From Dolomedes plantarius (taxonomy: Eukaryota; Arthropoda; Arachnida; Araneae; Dolomedidae), in the NCBI GenBank assembly GCA_907164885.2, contig OU015495.1:2032808-2096807 (forward strand): a stretch of DNA of 64,000 nt, in the 5' to 3' direction. The translations under genes were made by a program, and so were the position numbers. Of this stretch, positions 43,728-54,478 are shown piece after piece. The notes beneath the pieces were generated by a model. The model ran no database searches. It was given only the letters and a program-made list of their open reading frames with translations, and was not told where the DNA came from. How positions within the stretch are numbered: the first letter of the stretch is position 1; each line of letters opens with the position of its first letter.

Positions 43728-44345
43728 CAGGGGTCTCCAAACTACAACCCGCGAGCACGACCAATCCGGCCCGCCTTAGTTTATTTTGGTTACATTGTAA
43801 AATTTACAATGTAAGTATATCATACAAAATAATAATCAGATGTTTTTATTTAACGATCAATTAAGAAACACAATAACTGACATACATAATGAAATTGAAC
43901 ATTTTAAATGTAATTAATGATATGAGATTTATCCTAAAAACTTACATAAGTAATTTACGTAATGAAATTAAACATTATAATTATGATTAATGTAACATTA
44001 TAATTATGATTTATGTAGCTGTAACTTTCTATTGACAATTGTTTGCAGTTGTGGAGTTGCAAGTTTACTAGTGGAAATTATCAGCACAGACTTCAAATGC
44101 TCATCAGTTAATATGGATCGGTAAATATTTTTTTCCATATTTCATTGTGGAGAATGTTTTTTCACACAGATAAGTAGTGCCGATTGCAGAAAAAAAAGCC
44201 ACGGGCAAATTTATGCAACGAAAATTTGAGCCTAATTTAAAACTACAGTATGATAGTATGATGAGCTAGTTAGCTAGGTCTTGGCCCTTGGGACTTAGTG
44301 GAGGAGTCAGTGTGGCCTTTAGGCTAAAAATTTTGAAGACCCGTG
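43728..44345. mobile_element. hAT-type non-autonomous element (CAGGGGTCTCCAAAC ends)
   Basis: Left CAGGGGTCTCCAAA and right TTTTGAAGACCCGTG are imperfect inverted ends. GTTTAGTG is directly repeated at 43720-43727 and 44346-44353, a perfect 8-bp target duplication. Related in its ends to 2188-3130. It is non-coding. Confidence 0.85.
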
Positions 44346-44387
44346 GTTTAGTGCAATAAGTCCCTTTAAAAGCGATATATATATATA

Positions 44388-44671
44388 TAGAAAGCAGAAC
44401 TGAACTTTTAACTATGAACTTTAAACTTCATAAAATGTTATTTCTAAACGCATCTAATGTCTGGCGCAAGAGGGCGCCGCTAGCACGAACATTATCACAG
44501 CCCCTCTACTCTGTTTGGGGAGAACATGAAGACTCCCGCTTTGGATTCCGTCGTAGACGGACTACGTTTTTTTTCAATTCTTTGTTAATAAATGTTAATT
44601 GTTTTTGTTATTTACGATGGTTTCTAGTTAGTTTATGTTGTGGATGTTTTACTCCAACCCCGCGCCCCACA
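44388..44671 (+). repeat. 5' LTR of the gypsy-like element
   Basis: It matches 48103-48378 except for the middle. After GAAGACTCCC this copy has about 40 bases (GCTTTGGATTCC...) that differ from the other LTR, then both resume at ATTCTTTGTTAATAAATG, which includes an AATAAA signal. The start is uncertain by a few bases. Confidence 0.85.
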
Positions 44672-44675
44672 ACTT

Positions 44676-44693
44676 TGGTGTCAGAAGTGGGAT
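44676..44693 (+). other. primer-binding site, tRNA-Leu type
   Basis: TGGTGTCAGAAGTGGGAT, four bases after the LTR, is the complement of the 3' end typical of an animal tRNA-Leu (ATCCCACTTCTGACACCA). This places Gag just downstream and confirms the orientation. Confidence 0.8.
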
Positions 44694-44919
44694 TAGGTAT
44701 GAATTAGAAAGAAATCAACGAGCACACGACGTGAATCCCCATCAACGTATTACGATGCAACGGACTCCGAACTGAAGTAAGACTATTTTTATGAATTACG
44801 ATAGTGACTGTTTTATTTCTTCGAATTACGGCTAATTACGATAATTCTATTTATACGATTTACGAGCATTATTTTATGTTACGAATAATTACGATTTTTG
44901 CTACGATTAACGATTCTAA

Positions 44920-47900
44920 ATGGAAAAAATGAAATTAGCTGATATTCCCCGAATCAAAGCAAACTTGAAGTCTGCTTCTGTTAAATCTATAAAATGTTTG
45001 CATAATTTTGTTTATGAAACTGAAGGTGGCCGATTAAACCGGAAACGGTTACGAGAATTTTCTGGCTTTGACTACCAGAAAAACGACGAACATTATGAGA
45101 AGAAATTAACTTTTGCTGTGAAACACGTTAGGCTTGCGAATTTAATTACAATTTGCAATATTTTATGTATTGATTGTGACGGAAATGAAACTGTTCTCGC
45201 TACTCGAATTCTCGATAGCCTATTAGATACTAAAACGCTTAAAAATGATAATTTTGGATCTGATAGCGACAATTCTGACGACGAACACGTGAATGAAGAA
45301 ATTCGTAGCGAAGTTAGCGAATTAACCCGTGTAGAACCATTAGTAGATAAATTTTCTAAATTTACTATTTCCTATCATGATATCGAAGACAGTTTGAGAA
45401 AGTTTGGATAACTGATTTTGAAGAAACGGCGGGTATTTGCGCATGGAATGATCTTCAAAAATTAATATTCGCGAAACGATCATTAATTGAATTAGCGAAA
45501 CTCTTTATTCAAGGTGAATCTGGCTTAACTTCGTGGGCTAAGCTTAAATTAGCTCTTGAACAAGAATTTGCCTCGAAGTGCACAAGCGCCCAACTCCATA
45601 AAATGTCGACGAAACGTCGTTTAAACAACGAAGAATCTCTGCAAGAATATTTTCTGGTCATGAAAGAACTAGCAAGCAGAGGTAACATCGAAACAGAATC
45701 CCTAATTCAATATGTTATAGATGGTATTCCCGATAAACCGTCTAACAAAGTAATTCTTTACGGTGCGAAAGATTTAAAAGAGTTTAAGGAAAAATTAGGT
45801 ATTTACGAAAAAATACGAAATCATACTACGATTCCATCTGAACCACAAACGACAAAAAAGAAAAAAAAATTTCACCCCTCTTTCAGACGTGTCTCCCCGC
45901 TTTCAGCGTTGTAAAAACTGCGGTGATAAAAATCATAGTGTTTGCCTATTTAAAGATCGCGGAAGAAAATGCTTCAATTGCAACCAGTTTACGAATGACC
46001 ACGTTTCTGCTAACTGTCCAGTGAAAAGTCATAAAACCCCGACTGAAACCTTGATTATCAGTTGCCATGTTCCCACAGAGAAAAATTCTCTTGTACAGAT
46101 AAGCGTCAGGTTGAACGATAATGAGCTGACGGGTATTTTCGACAGTGGTTCCAGTTTGCATGTAATATGATCCGCTTGCTATGAAAAACTGTGTCTCCCA
46201 GCTGTTTCTCCCCTCGCTATAAATCTAGTAGGACTAGGCTCTAAGAATGTGTTTACCAAGGGTTCTTTTATGCATACCGTGGAAATCAACGGTCACTCCT
46301 TCGAATTGCCGGACGTTGTCCCGGACGAAGCGATAACTTTTGACCTTATTATTGGCACCCCTCTGTTAGATTTCGCTGACGTTATTTTGAAAAAAGATTC
46401 TTTAATCATTCAGAAGCCTTCCAACACGAACAACTTTTTATTGTTGATGGAAAATTTACCAAACTTTGTTTCTAACGAATTAGATTTAAACCACATTAAA
46501 GATAAGACACGAAGAGACACTATTTTTAAACCTGTATCTACATATACGCCAAACAAAACCAAAACCGTAGATATTTCTATGAAGATAATTTTAGACGACG
46601 ATATAACCACCAAAATTAAAGCTGTCCAAAAACGAGACGAAAATATTGAAACGATTAAAACCTTGATAGAAAAGGGAAATGATGAAGAACATTTTGTCAA
46701 AAATGGAATTTTATATAAGTATAAAAATGGAAGAGAACTTTTAATGGTGCCTCAAGAAATGGAAAAAGAAATAATCAAACGAATCCATAGTAAAAATCAT
46801 TTTGCATCATCCAAGACCGAAGACGTTTTAAATCAAAACTATTACATACGTAATGCCAGAAAACAAATTGATAACGTCATTGCCAGCTGCGTAGAATGTA
46901 TCCTATGTAACAGAAAACGTGGCAAAGGAGAAGGTTTACTTAATCCTATCCCAAAAGAAAATTCACCGTTGAGCACGTATCACATTGACTTTATAGGTCC
47001 TATGCCTTCTACGAACAAGAATTATCAACATATTTTCACTGTCGTCGATGCCTTTACGAAATTTGTATGGTTATACCCAGTAAAATCGACATCGTCACGC
47101 GACGCAATAGAAAAGTTAAAGCTACAACAAACTACCTTTGGAAATCCTTCACGAATCATCAGTGACAGAGGAAGCGCATTTACTTCGAATGATTTTGAGA
47201 CCTATTGCGTAGAAGAAGAAATAGAAAATATTAAAATTACAGCAGGAATTCCCCGTGGTGACGGTCAGGTTGAAAGGATGCATGAAACTTTAATTCCTAT
47301 ACTCTCTAAACTTTCAATTTCCGATCCAACGAAATGGTACAAATACGTGTCTATGGTTCAACGAATAATGAACAGTACCGCTTCTCGAAGTACTAAATTC
47401 ACACCATTCGAACTGTTGACAGGCGTGAAACTAAAAGGCATAACAGACATACCGGTGAAAGAAGTCTTAGAAGAAGAGTACCTTAACGCGATGATGAAAG
47501 GGAGAGAAAAAATGAAGGAAGAAGAAAGAAAGAATATTCTTAAGATTCAAGACGAAAATCAGAAATCCTTTAAGAAAAGGAAAAAATCATGCAAGTATAA
47601 GACAAGAAAACAAGTACGGAACAAGAATGAAATTGAGACCGAAATCCCTAGGTTCCTACAAAGTGACCGATGTCAAGCCCTACGACCGGTGCGGTGTCAT
47701 CAAATTCGAACAACATGAACGTCCCAACATCACGTCTTCCGCTGCCGACTACACGAAGCCAGGGCATCCCTACTATCCTGATTTAGACGACTGGCATGAC
47801 ATCCCCGCTCCCCGATTCAGACGACTGACAAGGTATCCCGCCATCCGATGTCCGCACCAGAGTATCCCCTGCATGGTCCTGTGTACTCGATGTCAGCACG

Positions 47901-48082
47901 AGAGCATCCCCTGCATGGTCCCGTGTACCCGATGTCAGCACAAGAGCACCCCCTGCATGGTCCCGTGTACTCGATGTCAGCGCATCCCCTGCATGGTCCC
48001 GTGTATTGTAAGTGTGTTCCATTTTATTTCTTTTTCAGAGACTGTCAGTGCCTATTGCTCAATGTCATCCGAGGCCGCATGA
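44920..48082 (+). pseudogene. gypsy-like Gag-Pol relic: Gag, protease, integrase
   Basis: Gag starts at the ATG 44920 with a basic region, then shifts frame near 45403 into WITDFEETAG...LTSWAKLKLAL (the retrotransposon Gag domain). A second shift near 45895 enters CKNCGDKNH and CFNCNQFTNDHVSANC, two zinc knuckles. The protease follows (GIFDSGSS near 46138), a TGA at 46168, and its C-terminal block LIIGTPLL. About 46594-46602 the frame passes directly from the pre-RT linker to the pre-integrase region, so roughly 600 residues of RT and RNase H are missing. Integrase is well kept: HX3H and CVEC at 46786-46902, then Asp (HIDFIG, 46987), Asp (SDRGSAF, 47164) and Glu (GQVERMH, 47272), with 35 residues between the last two. 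A shift near 47635 leads to KVTDVKPYDRCG and the repeat-bearing tail. Confidence 0.9.
47846..48006 (+). repeat. 42-bp minisatellite in the gypsy-like pol tail
   Basis: CGATGTC(C/A)GCAC starts units at 47846, 47888, 47930 and 47972. The first three steps are exactly 42 bp and the last unit is a few bases short. In one plus-strand frame it reads as a 14-residue repeat, HPLHGPVYSMSARE-like. Confidence 0.92.
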
Positions 48083-48102
48083 CACCTAGGATGGCCGATC
48101 TA

Positions 48103-48374
48103 TAGAAAGCAGAACTGAACTTTTAACTATGAACTTTAAACTTCATAAAATGTTATTTGTAAACGCATATAATGTCTGGCGCAAGACGGCGCCGCTAGCA
48201 CGAACATTATCACGACCTCTCTACTCTGTTTGGGGAGAACATGAAGACTCCCTAACAAAGAAAGTTCAGTAACAAAGAAAGAAATTCTTTGTTAATAAAT
48301 GTTAATTGTTTTTGTTATTTACGATGGTTTCTAGTTAGTTTATGTTGTGGATGTTTTACTCCAACCCCGCGCCC

Positions 48375-48378
<4 letters not shown>
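48103..48378 (+). repeat. 3' LTR of the gypsy-like element
   Basis: It runs from TATAGAAAGCAGAAC to CGCCCCACA-like sequence, then passes into a CA/TA microsatellite. After GAAGACTCCC it carries two near-copies of TAACAAAGAAAG, absent from the 5' LTR. Confidence 0.85.

Positions 48379-48408
<30 letters not shown>
48379..48408. repeat. (CA)(TA)n microsatellite
   Basis: A short run between the gypsy-like 3' LTR and the Tc1-like element. It provides the TA target of the latter. Confidence 0.9.
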
Positions 48409-49624
48409 CACTCAAGAGCCAAAACATTATGACCACCTGTCAATAACGAGTTGGCCCACCTTTGGCGCGCAACACAGCTTCAACCCGCCTTGGCATGGAT
48501 GCCACAAGTCCTTGGTAGATGGCCGGAGACAGATTGTACCAGATGTTTAAGCAACGGTCACGCAAATCCGAGATATTGCGAATTGGTGGTCTTTGAACTC
48601 TGAGCTGCCGTCCCATGACATCCCAAATGTGTTCTATCGGATTGAGATCCGGTGAGTTAGGCGGCCAGGACATTAACTGGAATTCAGCATCATGTTCCTG
48701 GAACCACTCCAACACAATTTTAGCCTTGTGACACGGGGCGTTGTCCTGTTGGAACATTCCATTTCCAGCTGGAAAAACAGAGGCCATGTAAGGGTCCAAC
48801 TGGTCCGCAATGATGTTCAGATACCCTGTAGCATTCATGGTCTGCTCTACCACAACCACGGGTCCCAGAGACGCCCAAGAGAACGTCCCCCAAAGCATAA
48901 TACCGCCACCACCGGCCTGTGTATGACCTACTGTACATTGAGGGAGCAACAGTTCGCCTGGAAGGCGGCGTATCCTGACACGGCCATTGGCGTGATGAAT
49001 GACAAACCGTGATTCATCTGACCAGGCAACTCTCTCCCACTGATCCATGGACCAGTCGCGATGTTCCCGGGCCCAGCGCAGGCGCAGTTGGCGATGACGC
49101 TTGGTCAGCAAAGGCACGCGAGTGGGACGTTTGCTGCGTAGCCCCATATCCAACAGTGTCCGCTGAACAGTGTGCTGCGATACTATTCTACTTGGCCCTG
49201 CATTGTATTGGGCTGTCAGCTGAGCCGCTGTCTGGCTCCGGTTTTGCTTCACCATGCTAGACAGTCTCCGACGACCTTTTTCTTTGATAGCGTGTGGACG
49301 TCCAACACCATGTCGTCTACTGCTGGTTTCACCGTCATTCATCCACTTTGCATAAGTACTAACAACTGTAGGTCGCAAACAACCCACGAGTCGTGCAGTT
49401 TCGGAAATACTTGTTCCGAGCCTTCGAGCCATTAAAATCTGCCCTCTATCAAAGTCGCTTAGATCCGCAGCCTTTCCCATCACACACAGAAGTAAGTGAA
49501 AGAATGATTCTTCAGACTCTCCAGCAGCAGTTAAATACCACTTCCACCTGATCACATGCCTTCCACGTCATCCAGGCGAATTCATTGCAAAATGTAGGGG
49601 TGGTCATAATGTTTTGGCTCTTGA

Positions 49625-49627
<3 letters not shown>
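48409..49627 (-). mobile_element. complete Tc1-like element with DD36E transposase
   Basis: Left CACTCAAGAGCCAAAACATT and right, reverse-complemented, the same 20 bases, continuing into ATGACCACC: a perfect inverted repeat of 29 bp. It is inserted in TA-rich simple sequence. The transposase is open. The right flank is TGTATA rather than an immediate TA, so two bases may have been altered by repeat slippage. Confidence 0.92.
48440..49480 (-). CDS. Tc1-like transposase, DD36E, intact
   Basis: 346 residues from the ATG at 49480 (MGKAADLSDFDRGQILMARR). The open frame extends to 49555, but the first 25 residues are not family-like. Helix-turn-helix DNA binding lies at about residues 8-110 (ISETARLVGCLRPTVVSTYAKW). 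The catalytic triad is Asp155 (VAWSDESRF), Asp246 (FQQDNAPCH) and Glu283 (LNPIEHIWD). The last two are separated by 36 residues, the spacing reported for the Incomer-type DD36E group rather than the usual 34. The reaction is cut-and-paste transposition at TA. The sequence is quite different from the DD34E transposase at 42014. No stop or frameshift is present, so it may encode active enzyme. Confidence 0.93.
   Translation of the reverse strand: MGKAADLSDFDRGQILMARRLGTSISETARLVGCLRPTVVSTYAKWMNDGETSSRRHGVGRPHAIKEKGRRRLSSMVKQNRSQTAAQLTAQYNAGPSRIVSQHTVQRTLLDMGLRSKRPTRVPLLTKRHRQLRLRWAREHRDWSMDQWERVAWSDESRFVIHHANGRVRIRRLPGELLLPQCTVGHTQAGGGGIMLWGTFSWASLGPVVVVEQTMNATGYLNIIADQLDPYMASVFPAGNGMFQQDNAPCHKAKIVLEWFQEHDAEFQLMSWPPNSPDLNPIEHIWDVMGRQLRVQRPPIRNISDLRDRCLNIWYNLSPAIYQGLVASMPRRVEAVLRAKGGPTRY

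Positions 49628-49709
<82 letters not shown>
49628..49709. repeat. (TA)n(TG)n(GA)n microsatellite
   Basis: A compound simple repeat directly to the right of the Tc1-like element. Confidence 0.95.
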
Positions 49710-49816
49710 TAATGTATGAACAAGTGCCAGAATGTGTTTATTTTAAAGATCCTTTCTTTCAGTAATAATTCTTCGTTTAGTGATGAAGTCGGCATTCATG
49801 TTTTGAATTTTAAAAA

Positions 49817-50445
49817 ATCCATGAACTCTTGTGGCGCAGAAGATCGGGATGACATGAAATAAGTTTAGGCTTCTTTTGTGTTCGATAACTTTCTTGAACT
49901 TAGAATGCGCCGATAATAATTAAGTATATAATAATTCAGTTGTAACAATAATTAGGATAATAATTAAGTTTACATTATGGATGTAAATTACATAAGGATA
50001 TTTCATTTATTTTTATAAATAGAGCTGCACGTAATCTCTTTAAATCACAATTCTAAAAATCTCGCCAATCGATAAACATGGTCATTCATAGTATTATTTA
50101 ATAAGTAAATCAAATGAATGTTTAATGTGTGCAGCGACTTTCATATTACAATAACGCCATCTGTCATTGCACAGCAGATTTCTGCAATGAAAAGCAACAG
50201 AACACGTACTAAAGAATAAAAAAGACGAGGAGGGAAAAAGTTGCGCAATAAAGAGCGCAGACAGTTGCAAGCTTCCACCGAGGGGAATGATAAAATATTT
50301 TTGCTTTGCTAGCGCTGGCAACATGTCAACAAACATCCATGAACTCTTGTGGCCTCTGATGAGCGCAGACGATCGGGATGAAATGGAATAAGTTTTGGCT
50401 TCTTTTGTGTTCGATAAGTTTCTTGAACTTAGAATGCGCCTAGAA
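49817..50445. repeat. direct duplication of ~100 bp, copies about 520 bp apart
   Basis: CATGAACTCTTGTGGC...GATCGGGATGA(C/A)ATG...GTGTTCGATAA(C/G)TTTC is present at 49819-49914 and again at 50337-50443 with small differences. The DNA between them shows no gene. Confidence 0.7.
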
Positions 50446-51127
50446 AAGAAAACTCCTGAGATATTTATCAGTTTAATAATTTAAGCTTTTTAATTTTCAG
50501 AAAAAAATTTTGAATTTTAATATATTTTTGTATTTTTTTATTTTCATGATACATTGTTTATCATCGCTTACATCAACATGTTGTAAAGCAAAAGTATTTA
50601 TACGTGTATACATAATCAGTTTAAACTAAATAATAACGTTTTATTGCAATAACCTAGCTTATTATTACCATGTTTTTATTAACTCGCTTTCTTGTTTGTT
50701 TGTTTGTTTGTGTGTGTATTTGTCCAGTACAAATCTTGCAATCGATTTTTAACTAACTTCCCGACTAGCTAGACATTTGAAACTTTTATAATAGTTCAGA
50801 ACACGATCACAATGCATTTTTTAAATACTTTTAGCCATCTTTAAGAAGAATTAAATTCATCATTTTCAGTTAATTTAGTTTTGTAGACTGGTGCAGCCAT
50901 CTATCGGCCGGAACGGGAACGAAAAGTTAAACGCAGGTTAAATTCCAATTCACTTCATTTTCTTTCAAGTTGATGGGATAATTCATCAAAAAAAAATTTA
51001 AAAAGTATTTATTAATACATAGAATTGTCAAATTTATATGATTCAACAGAAAATTTAAAAACATGGTATATAAAAAGTTCTTTTTATCTTGTAATTATGC
51101 ATAATTTATCAGTAACAGAAGTCACTG
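50446..51127. other. unassigned spacer
   Basis: AT-rich with (GTTT)n near 50693-50712. No gene is supported. Confidence 0.4.
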
Positions 51128-51132
51128 CAACT

Positions 51133-51310
51133 GATTGGTTTGGTTTGGAGCGCTACGGTTAACTCTTTGCTACACGAGGGCTAATTAGACCAGGACCTAC
51201 AGTTTAAAGCCGATACCGAACGGCTACAAACATCCATGCCAACAGTGGGACTCGAACTCACAGGATCTGAACCGAGTGCTATCGCCCTAGCCATTCGGCC
51301 ATCCCCTGGA
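51133..51310 (-). repeat. tRNA-derived SINE, best preserved copy
   Basis: Minus strand: GATGGCCGAATGGCTAGGGC (A box) and GTGAGTTCGAGTCCCAC (B box) at tRNA spacing. The family tail GGCATGGATGTTTGTAGCCG, the TTAGCCCTCGTGTAGCAAA block and GTAGCGCTCCAAACCAAACC follow. It is a SINE rather than a tRNA gene, because the tail continues for over 100 bases. Confidence 0.85.
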
Positions 51311-51392
51311 GCACTGTAACTGAACATAGTGGGATAGGGAACTACGAAAACGCTTCGTAATTTACAAGTTTATTTAATTTTATCATATACTA

Positions 51393-52671
51393 GCTGAAGT
51401 ACCCGGCATTGCCCGGGATTTTAACAATATTTGTTAACCAAAATCAACACAGTATAAATAACATAGAAAAAGTATATGTGAAATGTTATACACATCTCAG
51501 AATTCAGGAATTTCAGCCTTTCATCATTGAAGCACTAAAATCTGAAAAGTAAAAATGTCAAATTGTCTAATGTTTGCTAACCAAAATTAATTTAAAACTA
51601 AACACGTTATAAATAACATAGAAAAAACATGTGAAATCTTATACACATGAATAAAATGAAAACCCAATAAAAAAATATATAAAATTATAATAAACTCCTC
51701 AGAATTCAGCTAGATTTAGCCTTTTATCATTTGGGCAAAAAAAAGAAGCTGAAATTACAGGTTTAGCTGAAATTTCCAATAGAACCATGATATGACTCTA
51801 GCGTTGCCTCTTAAAAAATTAAGTGTTTGATTGAGGGCTGCAAACCATTCAACTCCTCTCCCCATTAAACTCCTATAAACATCCTCTACATATTAAATTC
51901 CTTTTCTCTCCATAATAAACTCCTCAGAATTTTGGTAGATTCAGCCTTTCATCATAGTACCACTAAAACCTGAAACATCCTCTCCAGAAATATAAATTTA
52001 TTAATTACAATAATTAAACTCACGCAAATGTATGAATTACATAAGTTTTTTAACCAACATTTGAATAATTCGTAAATGAAAAGCATATGAAAATAAAGAT
52101 AATAAGAACTTCCGGAATCGAAATTAATTACCCTTAATTTTTAATTAATAAAAAACAAACATAATATGAATAAAAACGATAGTTGTTTAAAAGCATATGA
52201 AAATAAAGCTATTATAAAGATAATAATAAAAAAAGCATAAGAAAATAATGCTCGCGTATGAAGTTAACTTTATGATATAAAGATAGTAATAATAATATAA
52301 ACCGCGTGCATAAAATATTTAGCTTTTCAAGCGAAATAAATTAATTTTTAGAAAAAAACTACTTTTAATCGAGAAATTAAATACATTGCACAAAATTTTG
52401 ATTTTACCAACTTTCTACCCTACAATTTACACCCTACTTCTTTGAAGTTGGGTGTTGAAACATCCTCTTTGAAAAATTTACACCCTACTTCTTTTAAATA
52501 GGGTGTAAATATAAAGTTTTAACAGCGAATTGAATGCCAGTTAAAAATTATTGTTGTTTAAAATCATATGAAAATTACGCTATTATAAAGATAAAAAAAA
52601 GCATAGGAAAATAATGCGTGCGCATGAAGTTAACGTTACGATATAAATATAGTAATAATAATATGTATATA
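51393..52671. repeat. unclassified repeat with degenerate ~150-bp subrepeats
   Basis: It starts CTAGCTGAAGTACCCGGCAT, a repeat terminus related to ACTAGCTGAAAACCCGCACT at 3999. Subrepeats carry GTTAACCAAAATC, CA(C/G)(A/T)(G/T)TATAAATAACATAGAAAA and TCAGAATTCAG...AGCCTTTCATCAT. The same subrepeats return at 55105-55420. No coding capacity is seen. Confidence 0.65.
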
Positions 52672-53163
52672 TAAAACAGTTCCGTAACTAACTGACTGAC
52701 TGACTGACTGACTGACTGACATACAACGTACAGACCAAACCGCGGGAAATAAAAGGGCTGAAATTTTGCATGGCGATTCTACTTATAGTGTAGGAGTGCA
52801 CTTAGAAAGATTTTTGAAAAATTCTTAGATTTTTTTAAAATTAAATTTTTGAGTTGTTTTAGTAACTTTTTTTAAGTTTGCATTTAAAATAATAATAATT
52901 TGAGGGTTATAAAATTCATATGACGAAAAAGATCATAAAAATTCCTTTAATATGAAATCTTTTTCGAATCTTTACCTCCATTTTCTGATTTTTGGTGAAT
53001 TTTTAAAGATTAATTTTTAGAATTTAACCTTTTACATGCCACACTATGATCAAGGAATAAAGTACCATATTTTGCTGCGTAACTTTGGTCGATAACTTCC
53101 AGGAAGTCGGTCCAACAGGTGTACTCCAGTCATTCCTTTATTATATAATTTTATAATGTAAGG

Positions 53164-54051
53164 TTAAGGAAAATCAACTTTTATTTTAGCTCGGACATAT
53201 CTTTTTGCTCTTCCTAATGGTTCGTGAGTGATAAAATTTGATGTAATAGTTACAACAAAACTATCGTTCCAATGGCACATATAAACTTCTCCATCGCATT
53301 GGTAATTAAACTCTCCACGTTGAAATTTCGATATTTCTTTTGCTGTTTTAAGAGAACATTGTCCCGTTCTGGAATCTCGCACTGTGCCGATTGCCTTAAA
53401 GCCTTTGTTAGATAAATCTGTCAGCAGACTGTACGATGTAAAAAAAGTTATCGAAAATATTTTGCGTTTCTCTGGATTGTCAATAAAAGATAATAGTTCG
53501 GAGACAACTTTTGATCCAAGTGGCAAATTTTCATTTTTCGAACTTTTTCTACCGTAGATAGACATAGCATAAGGATAACCATTTGCTGAGCAGATCATCC
53601 AAACTTTGAAACCAAAGCGAATTGGCTTTCCACGTATGAACACCTTAGCCGAACGATGCCCATAACACGGAAACATGGATTCATCGATACTCATATTTTC
53701 ATGAAAAAATCCAAATTGACGAAAATTTTTTCCAACCTCTTTATAAAAGGGAGAAATTTTTCCTAATTTATCGCCTGGTTCCAATTTACTATTATCAACA
53801 ATGTGGAAATACTTTTTTAATATCCGAAATTTATTTCTGGGCATTGTATTGTTAACAATTAGGATATGCAAATCTTCCTGAGAGCTCCAATATGTATTTT
53901 CATCAGGTACTGAGTGGTAGCCACTAAACAACAGTAATCCAAGAAACTGCCGAATGTCATTTGCGTCGACGTCTAAAGAGTCTCCTTTTTGTAGGGCGTA
54001 CAGCTTTGTAAGTTCGGCTGAATTTTCTAAGTAATCAGACGGCAGAATCAC
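53164..54051 (-). pseudogene. piggyBac transposase, truncated, catalytic Asp lost
   Basis: A 295-residue open frame covers the central piggyBac domain, where full family members have nearly 600 residues. Recognisable blocks are LTKLYALQKG and IRQFLGLLLFSGYHSVPDE (residues 14-51), NMSIDESMFPCYGHRS with the first catalytic Asp123, GFKVWMICSANGYPY (147-161), and CHWNDSFVV with the last catalytic Asp263. The middle catalytic site, normally Asp-Asn-Phe-Phe-Thr-Ser, reads ITFFTS at 201-206, so the Asp is Ile. The N-terminal region and the C-terminal Cys-rich domain are absent. Transposition activity is therefore not expected. The ATG at 54051 is simply the first in the open frame. Confidence 0.9.
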
Positions 54052-54104
54052 TGATTGACGGCAGAATCACTGATCACGTGTGATATCACTGCTTTTGTAT
54101 ATCG

Positions 54105-54478
54105 TTACATGCCAATGTTCCTTTTTTGGAACATTGCATTTTTACGCAGTCTTGAGGAAATATTTCTTGTTATTATTTTAATTTATTTTATTAACTCGTT
54201 AAACTTGTCCTTTGCAAGTACGATGGGGAAATTTTTGGGTGGATTTGAATTTTTAGGAATTTTATAGAATTTTTTTTCTTACGTACTGTAAAAATTGTGA
54301 AAAAAGCTGATTTTTAGAAATTTTTCTACGCTAAAATATTCATATTTGAAAAAAAAAGTCAAAAAATCAATCATGCCTTCTATAATATACGGTAATTTTT
54401 TCAAACTGACAGATATCACAGTTTATTTTTAAAAAAATATTAAAGATGGTGTTCCAAAAAAGGAACATTGGCATGTAA
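54105..54478. repeat. inner inverted repeat of the piggyBac right end
   Basis: TTACATGCCAATGTTCCTTT at 54105 is matched, inverted, by AAAGGAACATTGGCATGTAA ending at 54479, with the match continuing inward to about 28 bp. It repeats the element's terminal sequence, so the right end carries a hairpin-capable third copy. The sequence between is non-coding. Confidence 0.85.

Larger units (their letters stand above)
44388..48378 (+). mobile_element. gypsy-like (Ty3) LTR retrotransposon lacking RT and RNase H
   Basis: LTRs of about 280 bp bound a 4.0-kb element, shorter than a complete gypsy. A tRNA-Leu-type primer site, Gag, protease and integrase are recognisable. The reverse transcriptase and RNase H region is absent without a frame change. 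TA-rich sequence on both sides fits the TATA-type targets of gypsy elements, but the exact duplication cannot be read inside the simple repeat. The element cannot move by itself. Confidence 0.88.
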
